In this document: one piece after another, positions 1-5,842 of the stretch
Numbering within the stretch: the first letter of the stretch is position 1
How the letters are laid out: every line of letters begins with the position of its first letter
NCBI GenBank assembly: GCA_964510855.1
Contig: CAZEDB010000026.1
Coordinates: forward strand, 1 to 18,879
Reading direction: 5' to 3'
Origin: UBA8828 sp964510855
GTDB lineage: Bacteria; Verrucomicrobiota; Verrucomicrobiia; Opitutales; UBA953
DNA: 18,879 bases
Translations under genes and position numbers: made by a program
The notes under the pieces: model-generated
What the model was told of the DNA's origin: nothing
The model's input: only the letters and a program-made list of their open reading frames with translations
The model's database searches: none

Positions 1-54
1 GGTAGGGCCCGCCCGCTGGGCGGGCCGCGGTCGTCCCAGCGGGACGACCCTACC
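1..54. repeat. nested palindromic element (REP/MITE-like, three-way-junction fold)
   Basis: The outer arms GGTAGGG (1-7) and CCCTACC (48-54) are exact reverse complements. Two perfect hairpins sit between them: GCCCGCCC/GGGCGGGC (7-14 with 18-25, loop GCT) and GTCGTCCC/GGGACGAC (30-37 with 41-48, loop AGC). Together they can form a stem with two side hairpins. The element starts exactly at the window edge, so more sequence may belong to it. It lies just beyond the stop codon of the minus-strand epimerase gene and may also act as a transcript end, but no T-run is visible. This architecture is typical of intergenic REP-like or small non-autonomous palindromic elements. No second full copy is present in the window, so the repeat status is inferred from structure. 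Confidence 0.6.
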
Positions 55-63
55 TTAAGAAAA

Positions 64-987
64 TCACGCTAGGGCGACCTCGCACGTCCACTGCTCGAGC
101 GCACCGGGCTCAACCCAGCGCAGGCCCTTGCCGTGGGTCGGGCTGTTGGGCGCGCCCATCCAGGGCTCAACACAATAGAAAGGTGATTCGGGAGCTTCTG
201 TCCAAGTAACCACCATCGCCCATTCATCAGGAATGGGTTCATCGCCAATACGCAGCACAATATCTTCCTCACCTGAACGCGGCCCGAGGTGAACCTCGGC
301 TGACTTGAGTCCAGTAAACAAACAATCAACCAGGCGAGCGTCATCAAACTTAACCTCGGTGACACCTTTCATCTCCGCATAAGGCACGAGTTTGCCATCA
401 GCTCCATGGCGCCAAGTTTTACGCGCCGGAACTTTTAAGCGATAGTCGCCCCGATTTAAACCTGTATGCCAGGGGAGTTGAAAATAAAAATGATGGCCCG
501 GGCACCAAGGCAGACGCTCGCTCGAACGATTCTCGAGCGACATGACCACGCGCAAGCGTAGTTCGTGAAATTCATAGCGCACCGAGAAAGCGTGCGGCCA
601 AGGATAGGCTTCCCGATCTGCAGCGGTTGGGCGATGCTCGGCGGTAAAATGCGTTGGGCCTGAATCGATAAGTTCAAAAGTACCGTCGCGGGCAAAGCCA
701 TGATGCGGCATGGGGCGACGAACACCGTCGGGGCCCTTCCAAGCAAACTTCTCCCCATCGGCATAGGTGCGACCCATGAAGGGAAAAAGAATCGGGTTAC
801 CGCCACGGACAGCTGCCAGATTTTTCGCGTCAAAAGTCTCGGGCCAATAAAGCACCTCACGACGACCCGAGGGCAAATCGAGCCACCAGCGCATCAAGCG
901 TGCCCCGCGCGTAGGGCAGGCTTCAAAACTCGAGGCCCCGACGCGCCAACGAAGGCACGGCAGTCCCGAGTTTTCAAAAGGCGTCAT
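64..987 (-). CDS. aldose 1-epimerase (galactose mutarotase) family protein
   Basis: The 307-residue protein belongs to the galactose mutarotase-like superfamily, whose members interconvert the alpha and beta anomers of sugars or hexose phosphates. Visible family features are GNPILFPFMGR (63-73), HGFAR with the likely catalytic His96, PGHHFYFQLP with His165/166, and CVEPWMGAPNS with Glu274 as the likely catalytic base. There is no signal peptide, so it is probably cytosolic. The frame stays open upstream to 1062, but I chose the ATG at 987: it lies 10 bases after the stop of the upstream methyltransferase gene and has an AAGG-type ribosome site nearby. It is likely co-transcribed with that gene. 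The substrate cannot be read from the sequence; a hexose-6-phosphate or a free hexose are both possible. Confidence 0.85.
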   Translation of the reverse strand: MTPFENSGLPCLRWRVGASSFEACPTRGARLMRWWLDLPSGRREVLYWPETFDAKNLAAVRGGNPILFPFMGRTYADGEKFAWKGPDGVRRPMPHHGFARDGTFELIDSGPTHFTAEHRPTAADREAYPWPHAFSVRYEFHELRLRVVMSLENRSSERLPWCPGHHFYFQLPWHTGLNRGDYRLKVPARKTWRHGADGKLVPYAEMKGVTEVKFDDARLVDCLFTGLKSAEVHLGPRSGEEDIVLRIGDEPIPDEWAMVVTWTEAPESPFYCVEPWMGAPNSPTHGKGLRWVEPGALEQWTCEVALA

Positions 988-997
988 GGCGCAACCT

Positions 998-2026
998 TCA
1001 GCGAACAAACCGATAATGGCAAACTCTCCATTCGCCGGTGCGGAAATTCCAAAGCTCAGCACAGGCCATGAAGAATACCCTCCAGTAGGCTAACCAACGG
1101 CGGGCTTGGCCTGGGGGATAGGTGCGACGGAAAATTTCTAGCGCTTGCTCGCGATGACGATCGGTATTCTCGAGCCAGTGCTCCGAGGTCTGGCCGTAGT
1201 GACGACCCTCGACCACCCAGCGCGCCTCGAGGCGAAGATCATCTTGGAAGCGACCGGCTAAATCATCTGAGGGCATAATGCCGCCGGTGAAAAAGTGGCG
1301 GGACATCCAATCCGTGCCATCTTTACTTTCAAAATGGTAGGGTGTGTCGGCGTGCGTGAAGACGTGAATGAAGGCCTTACCGCCGGGCTTCAACCAAGTA
1401 GAGATGCGGCGTAGGAGCTCAGCCCAATTTTTCATATGCTCAAACATTTCTACCGAAACTAAGCGGTCGTAGCCGCTTTCAGCGGGTGCAAAGCGATTCA
1501 TGTCGCAGGTAATAACCTCGACATGGCGAAAACCTTTTTCACGACAGACCGATTCAATATGTTCGCGCTGGGTAGCTGAGTTTGAAACCGCGGTGATGCG
1601 CGCGTTCGGATATTTCTCTGCCATCCAGAGGGTGAGGGAGCCCCAACCACAACCGAGTTCTAAAATGCGCATGCCATCGGCGAGCTCAGCGCGTCGGCAA
1701 CTGAGTTCGAGCATGGCTTCTTCGGCTTGAGCGAGTGTTTCTGTCCCCTTCTCATACCAGGCCGAGGAATATTTGAGACGAGGGCCGAGGCAAAGACGGT
1801 AAAACTCGGTGGGCACTTCGTAGTGCTGAGCGTTGGCTGCTTTAGTTTCAATGGCGACGGGGAGCGTACGAAGCTCGGCGGCGAAAGCTGCGGCGCGAGT
1901 TTCCCGTCCGGCGGTATCACCGGCGCGCTCTTCACGAATGCGCTGACGCAGGAGCCGACGAATCCCCCAACGCAAAACGGAGTCAGGGAGAATGTCCCAG
2001 CCAATAAGATGATCGATGAAGGGCAT
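998..2026 (-). CDS. CFA-synthase-family SAM methyltransferase, coclaurine N-methyltransferase-like
   Basis: This is a class I SAM-dependent methyltransferase of the cyclopropane-fatty-acyl-phospholipid synthase family (342 residues from the ATG at 2026). It shows the SAM motif ELGCGWG (123-129), a TAVSNSATQ segment, and VEMFEHMKNW with Glu193, Glu196 and His197. The FEHMKN segment and the C-terminal FQDD...HYGQTSEHWL region resemble plant benzylisoquinoline N-methyltransferases (coclaurine N-methyltransferase type), where a Glu..Glu-His set is catalytic. It is shorter than CFA synthases with a full N-terminal lipid-binding domain. Substrates of the bacterial relatives are unclear; a membrane lipid or an amine is possible. 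The frame continues to a TTG at 2059. I prefer the ATG because related proteins, as I recall them, start about a dozen residues before the LPD motif. The gene lies downstream of a terminator and 10 bases before the epimerase gene. Confidence 0.8.
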   Translation of the reverse strand: MPFIDHLIGWDILPDSVLRWGIRRLLRQRIREERAGDTAGRETRAAAFAAELRTLPVAIETKAANAQHYEVPTEFYRLCLGPRLKYSSAWYEKGTETLAQAEEAMLELSCRRAELADGMRILELGCGWGSLTLWMAEKYPNARITAVSNSATQREHIESVCREKGFRHVEVITCDMNRFAPAESGYDRLVSVEMFEHMKNWAELLRRISTWLKPGGKAFIHVFTHADTPYHFESKDGTDWMSRHFFTGGIMPSDDLAGRFQDDLRLEARWVVEGRHYGQTSEHWLENTDRHREQALEIFRRTYPPGQARRWLAYWRVFFMACAELWNFRTGEWRVCHYRFVR

Positions 2027-2077
2027 AAGCAGACGGAAATTAGGGAAGAGGCTGGGCAAATCGCCACCGCAAATAAA

Positions 2078-2100
2078 CGAGCCCCGCTGGGCGGGGCTCG
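2078..2100 (-). terminator. rho-independent terminator after the lipoprotein gene
   Basis: A perfect 10-bp inverted repeat, CGAGCCCCGC and GCGGGGCTCG, is separated by the 3-base loop TGG. On the minus strand it is followed by TTTATTTG, a T-rich tract. It begins 19 bases after the stop of the small lipoprotein gene and lies before the start of the methyltransferase gene. This is the expected position and form of an intrinsic terminator separating the two minus-strand genes. Confidence 0.8.
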
Positions 2101-2119
2101 TTGAAGGTCTGACGCTTAC

Positions 2120-2317
2120 TTACTTTTGACGGACAGGACCGAGGGGGAGGCGCTTCGAAGCAGGCACGGAGGCAGGTGCTTCAGATGCAGGCGTCACTGG
2201 GCTCGGGGCGTAAACGGGGATAGCCTCTTCATTGCCGCTAGCGCTAGGAGGCTGTGAAGGGGTATTGCAGCCAGCGAGGGCGACGACGAGAGCAGTGAGG
2301 AACAGATTGCGGGCCAT
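2120..2317 (-). CDS. small Pro/Ala/Ser-rich lipoprotein
   Basis: This is a 65-residue protein with a clear lipoprotein signal peptide: positive MARN, hydrophobic residues 5-15 and a lipobox LAGC with the lipidated Cys17. The mature part is only about 49 residues. It is dominated by Pro, Ser and Ala and ends in KRLPLGPVRQK, so it is probably unstructured and membrane-anchored. It has no recognisable domain and I do not assign a function. The ATG at 2317 faces the phosphatase-like gene across a gap of only about 36 bases, so the two promoters must be packed together. A strong terminator follows it. A short ORF with such a good lipobox and its own terminator is likely to be real. Confidence 0.7.
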   Translation of the reverse strand: MARNLFLTALVVALAGCNTPSQPPSASGNEEAIPVYAPSPVTPASEAPASVPASKRLPLGPVRQK

Positions 2318-2353
2318 GGTAGATAGGTGCAGGGTTAGACCTCTTTGATACCT

Positions 2354-2815
2354 ATGGACGCCCCATGGACAAGCGCAGATTCACCCTTTTCGGTGCTATT
2401 CATTTGTACCGGTAACTATTACCGCAGCCGCCATGCCGAAGCTTACTTCAATTGGCGGGCTCAAAAACAGGGTTTAGGCGCACGGGCCTTTTCACGGGGG
2501 CTTTTAACTTCAATGGTAGCCGAGGAGCCCACCCGGCTCTCCCCCAGCACCGCCGAGCGGCTTAAGCACTTGGGCATCCCCTTGGCTTTAACCGCCCCAG
2601 AGCCGATTCAACTCACCCAGGGCGACCTCGTGCGGGCGCACCGGGCAGTGGCCTTAAGGCGCGACGAGCATCGCGCACTCATGAACCTTCAACACCCCGA
2701 GTGGGCTGACCAAATTGAATACTGGGATGTAAGGGATATCGATGAACTTGAGGCCGAGCTCGCCCTGCCCCGCATCGAAATACAAGTTGACCAACTGCTT
2801 AAGCTTTACGCTTGA
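2354..2815 (+). CDS. low-molecular-weight protein tyrosine phosphatase-like protein
   Basis: The 153-residue protein opens with the LMW phosphatase P-loop, CTGNYYRSR, with Cys18 as the likely nucleophile and Arg24 completing the CX5R motif. A C-terminal YWDVRDIDE segment (about 115-123) sits where the family's general-acid aspartate loop is found. Compared with the textbook CxGNxCRSP motif, the second Cys is Tyr and the Pro is Arg, so this is a divergent subfamily. Phosphotyrosine, another phosphoester or an arsenate-reductase-like role cannot be distinguished. I chose the ATG at 2354; an in-frame TTG lies at 2345. The 3' end overlaps the convergent trmH gene by 10 bases. It is probably cytosolic. 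Confidence 0.75.
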   Translation: MDAPWTSADSPFSVLFICTGNYYRSRHAEAYFNWRAQKQGLGARAFSRGLLTSMVAEEPTRLSPSTAERLKHLGIPLALTAPEPIQLTQGDLVRAHRAVALRRDEHRALMNLQHPEWADQIEYWDVRDIDELEAELALPRIEIQVDQLLKLYA

Positions 2816-3453
2816 GCGGCCCACTTTTCCACTAAGGCGACCTGTTCCTCGGACGTAAGTTGCCAACCGGGAGTTGCACGCAAGCGCTCTGCTAAATGAT
2901 GTAACGCAATACCCGCAAAGGTGGCGAGATTGAGACTCTGCGCAAACCCCTGCATCGGCAGACAAAAGCGATAATCCGCCATAGCCAAAGCTGTAGGCGA
3001 AGCGCCCGCATGTTCATTACCAATGATAACCGCCAGCGGCTGATCGAGGGGAATGTCAGCAAGGCTCAATGCCCCAGGCGCTAAATCGGCGACTGCCAAG
3101 CGATAACCACGCGCGCGTAAACCTTCGAGGGCTCGACGCACATTGGCTTCAGCACCGGGTTCACGCGCAACCTCAGCGGCATAAAGACGGTCTTGCGCCG
3201 GAAAGTCTTCGCGACGGTGGCAGATTAAATCTACCCAGCGCCCTGCCCCCATCGAGGTCTCTCCGTCTTCAACCACAACCGCACGCTGCTCAAGGGCGTG
3301 GACTTCTTGTAACCCCAACGCATCACAGGTGCGTAAAAGTGCACCGATGTTGCGCGACTTATAAACATCGTCGAATACCGGTATGAGCCGACGCGTCCGA
3401 CCCGCCGCAACCTCGCGGCAGCGCTGTAAACGTGCGGGCGTCAGGCCCGCCAT
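2806..3453 (-). CDS. trmH: tRNA (guanosine-2'-O-)-methyltransferase TrmH, SPOUT family
   Basis: This 215-residue SpoU/TrmH family enzyme uses SAM to methylate the 2'-OH of a tRNA guanosine (Gm18 in the founding members). All three SPOUT motifs are present: NIGALLRTCDALG (35-47, with Asn35 and catalytic Arg41), VIIGNEHAG (142-150, Glu147) and PMQGFAQSLNLATF (166-179, Ser173 and Asn175). These match the key residues known from Thermus TrmH. TSMGAGRWVDL (67-76) is also typical of TrmH. The ATG at 3453 lies 3 bases after the desaturase stop, so the two genes are probably co-transcribed. The 3' end overlaps the convergent phosphatase-like gene. The exact target base is inferred from the subfamily. 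Confidence 0.88.
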   Translation of the reverse strand: MAGLTPARLQRCREVAAGRTRRLIPVFDDVYKSRNIGALLRTCDALGLQEVHALEQRAVVVEDGETSMGAGRWVDLICHRREDFPAQDRLYAAEVAREPGAEANVRRALEGLRARGYRLAVADLAPGALSLADIPLDQPLAVIIGNEHAGASPTALAMADYRFCLPMQGFAQSLNLATFAGIALHHLAERLRATPGWQLTSEEQVALVEKWAAQA

Positions 3454-3456
3454 GGT

Positions 3457-4626
3457 TTAGGCGACGGAGGGAGCGGTTTCGCGACGGAGCGTAGCGAGAT
3501 GATCGGCGGCCTCACGGAAAAGGGCGCGGACCTCATCGAGCGTTTCACGTCCGACTTCAGCCTGAGTGGTTGCTAACTCGCGCAGAGCTTCAGCACGTTT
3601 AGACAAATCTTCCGCAATCGCCTCAACGGAACTAATGATACGGGCGCGACTTTCGCGCGTATGCGGGTCGAGACTATTAGCGAGGGTTTGGACTTCACCA
3701 GCCAAGGTCTTGCTGCGCTCTTTGACTTCGGCTGCAAGAATACGCGTGTCAGGCACGGTACGTAGATCAGAAGCTAGACCTAAGCGGGCGAGGGACCAAA
3801 TAATCCATTTCGTAGGGTCGAACTGCCAGGGCTTCACGCCGTTACGATAGTCATGCTGAAACTCGTGGTGATAATTGTGGTAACCTTCGCCGAAGGTTAA
3901 GAGAGCAACTGCACCGCTATCACGCGCACTGTGGCGAGTCGAATAAGGGCGACGGCCAATCATGTGGCAAAGCGAGTTGATGCAGAAGGTGCCTTGTTGG
4001 ACCACCACCGTGCGAAGCAGACCCGCCACTAAGAAGCAGGCCAAGGCGGTGTCACCAGGAGTTCCGGTAACGAAGTGACCGTAAGCCCAACCTAAAAGCG
4101 TAGGGACAACAAACCCGACAATTACAGCGATGGTTTGCACGTGGCGGTGCTGCCACATAACCAAGGGATCCGCTTCTAAATCCTTAACATTGGTTACGGG
4201 AGGCTTGGGCTTGAGACGGAAAAGGAGCCAGCCGATGTGAGCATAGAAGAAACCCTTAGAAATATCATAGGGATCCTCATCTTCATCCACGTGCTTGTGG
4301 TGAATACGGTGGTCGGCCGACCAATCGAGGGCGGAGTTCTCAAAGGAAGCTGCCCCGAAAAGCAGGGTGAAGAGCTTAACCGGGGTCTTAGCCTTAAAAG
4401 ACAGGTGCGAGAAAAGGCGGTGGTACCCTAGGGTGATGCCAAAACCCGTCGCGTAGTAGTAAAACACGAAGAGGGAGAGGACAAAGCCCCAGCCTAGGTC
4501 TTGGCTCCAGTGGTTCCAGATGAACCAGGGGACGACCGTTAAAGAGGCTAAAGCGGTCCCAATCAGGAAGATGGAAGTGACCCATTCAATCCGGTAGATT
4601 GGGAAGTTGCGGAACATCAATTGCAT
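3457..4626 (-). CDS. membrane acyl-CoA (delta-9 type) fatty acid desaturase with coiled-coil tail
   Basis: This 389-residue integral membrane di-iron desaturase introduces a double bond into acyl chains. Three histidine boxes are visible: HRLFSH (69-74), HRIHH (106-110) and HNYHH (250-254), plus His221 in NSLCHMIG. This is the stearoyl-CoA desaturase-type set. Hydrophobic segments at about 15-35, 45-65, 165-183 and 193-210 fit the usual four-helix membrane topology. Residues from about 297 to 389 are an added charged, Ala/Glu/Arg-rich helix with heptad-like spacing, which is not part of the core enzyme. The ATG at 4626 has AGGG-type sequence upstream; a second ATG is at 4617. It is followed by trmH after 3 bases. 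Bacterial enzymes of this type need an electron donor, which is not encoded here. Confidence 0.9.
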   Translation of the reverse strand: MQLMFRNFPIYRIEWVTSIFLIGTALASLTVVPWFIWNHWSQDLGWGFVLSLFVFYYYATGFGITLGYHRLFSHLSFKAKTPVKLFTLLFGAASFENSALDWSADHRIHHKHVDEDEDPYDISKGFFYAHIGWLLFRLKPKPPVTNVKDLEADPLVMWQHRHVQTIAVIVGFVVPTLLGWAYGHFVTGTPGDTALACFLVAGLLRTVVVQQGTFCINSLCHMIGRRPYSTRHSARDSGAVALLTFGEGYHNYHHEFQHDYRNGVKPWQFDPTKWIIWSLARLGLASDLRTVPDTRILAAEVKERSKTLAGEVQTLANSLDPHTRESRARIISSVEAIAEDLSKRAEALRELATTQAEVGRETLDEVRALFREAADHLATLRRETAPSVA

Positions 4627-4687
4627 GACCCCTAAACCCTATTAAATACTAGGAAAAATGCCAGCGATTAATTGAAATAGGCGCTAA

Positions 4688-5122
4688 TCAGGTGCGGGCA
4701 CGCTTCCAGGCGTTGCCAATCGGTAAAACTCGCACCGGTTCGCGGGTTTTCACCCAAACTTGGTTCTCCTTAAGCTGCTTAGTGGGAAGACTTTGGCAGG
4801 CGTCACCAAAAGACGATAAGGGCAGCTTCTTACCCCGAGGAGAGGCGTTAAAACGTTCGGCAGTAGCTTTGATACGCTCAACCGCAACTTTGGGATTATC
4901 GTCTTCTGGCACCTGCACCACCCAACCTACTAAGTCGTCAGGCAGTCCACCATCAGGCGAACTCACCAAGACCACGTGATGTTTTTTAACCGGCTTCTCG
5001 CGCTCAACCGCGTCGGCCTCGGCCTCGCGCTTCATTTCGTTGAGCATTTCAGCGAGTTTGCGGGCGTCGACACCGTTGCGTTGTAAAACCTCTTTCACGA
5101 GGTCGAGAGAAACTTTGGCCAT
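4688..5122 (-). CDS. conserved-looking hypothetical protein, 144 aa
   Basis: I do not recognise a family. The N-terminal 45 residues look helical and highly charged (VKEVLQRNGVDARKLAEMLNEMKREAE). A basic linker KPVKKHH (about 43-49) follows, then a compact segment with HVVLVSSPDGGLPDDLVGWVVQVPED (49-74) and a Lys/Arg-rich C-terminus. There is no signal peptide or membrane segment, so it is probably cytosolic. The VVLVSS...VGWVVQVPED part looks like alternating beta strands of a small folded domain. The ATG at 5122 has AGG just upstream. The gene is head to head with trmB and lies 61 bases upstream of the desaturase, which has its own AT-rich leader, so co-transcription is possible but not certain. 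A nucleic-acid role is only a guess from the charge. Confidence 0.7.
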   Translation of the reverse strand: MAKVSLDLVKEVLQRNGVDARKLAEMLNEMKREAEADAVEREKPVKKHHVVLVSSPDGGLPDDLVGWVVQVPEDDNPKVAVERIKATAERFNASPRGKKLPLSSFGDACQSLPTKQLKENQVWVKTREPVRVLPIGNAWKRART

Positions 5123-5209
5123 AACCTATGTGAGGCAGGCTTGGCTCAAGAGGGAAGCGGGAGTTATTCGCAACCTTGCCCTAAAGCCCTACCTTCCCAC
5201 GCTCCAAGC

Positions 5210-5803
5210 ATGGCAACTATGGGACAAGCCTGGGCCGATGCCCGTCGTGCCGCTCGCGTCGACGGCCTACGCACCCTTATACCCCAAAAGGTCGGGTCAG
5301 CTGGCGATCTGACCTTAGAAATCGGCTGCGGCCATGGTCACTGGTTAGTCGCTTACGGCGAAGCTCACCCCAACGAACGTTGCCTCGGGATCGACTTACT
5401 AGGTGAACGCTTGGCTAAATGTGAAGCTAAGCGCGCCCGACGCCAGTTAACCAACGTTCACTTTCTTAAAGCAGAAGCCGCTGAATTACTCGATGCCCTG
5501 CCGAAGGATCTCCGTCTAACCAAAGTATTTATTCTTTACCCCGACCCTTGGCCTAAGCGTCGGCAAAATCACAATCGCTTCTTACAGGCGGCTAACCTCG
5601 ACCGTCTGGCGCGGGCTTGCCCGCCAGGGACGCCACTTGCCTTCCGCACGGACCACGCCGATTACCACACCGCCGCTGGTGAGGCACTCGCCGTCCACCC
5701 CGATTGGCAGATCGAGCCTGAAGCATCATGGCCCTTTGAAGCCGCAACCTTTTTCCAAGACTTGCTGCGCGATAAACGCGACTGGATTGCCCGACGACGC
5801 TAA
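5210..5803 (+). CDS. trmB: tRNA (guanine-N7-)-methyltransferase TrmB
   Basis: TrmB makes m7G46 in the tRNA variable loop using SAM. The SAM-binding motif LEIGCGHGHW is about 36 residues from the ATG. The family hallmark FILYPDPWPKRRQNHNRFLQ is present, with QNHNR where many relatives have HHKRR, followed by FRTDHADYH. The FFQDLLRDK segment near the C-terminus is also typical. From the ATG at 5210 the protein is 197 residues. The frame remains open to a TTG at 5141 preceded by GAGG at 5132-5135, which would add a low-complexity 23-residue leader (SGSYSQPCPKALPSHAPS). I favour 5210 but cannot exclude 5141. It is followed by pyk after 39 bases on the same strand, with no terminator between them. 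Confidence 0.9.
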   Translation: MATMGQAWADARRAARVDGLRTLIPQKVGSAGDLTLEIGCGHGHWLVAYGEAHPNERCLGIDLLGERLAKCEAKRARRQLTNVHFLKAEAAELLDALPKDLRLTKVFILYPDPWPKRRQNHNRFLQAANLDRLARACPPGTPLAFRTDHADYHTAAGEALAVHPDWQIEPEASWPFEAATFFQDLLRDKRDWIARRR

Positions 5804-5842
5804 GGGGCTTGCGCAGGTAAGCCGACCTCACACAGTTGCTTT

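Noticed and set aside
987..1062. Upstream in-frame extension of the epimerase gene
   Set aside because: It would overlap the end of the methyltransferase gene and adds residues without family resemblance; the ATG at 987 fits operon spacing.
700..1071. Plus-strand 123-residue open frame
   Set aside because: It is antisense to the epimerase gene with its clear motifs and has an arginine-rich, featureless translation.
4627..4687. AT-rich leader before the desaturase as a sigma-70 promoter
   Set aside because: TATTTAAT-like sequence is present on the minus strand, but no convincing -35 element at the right spacing, so I do not list it as a promoter.
5804..5842. Small hairpin GGCTT...AAGCC between trmB and pyk as a terminator
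   Set aside because: The stem is only 5 bp with a long loop and no T-run; it is better seen as a chance symmetry within a two-gene unit.
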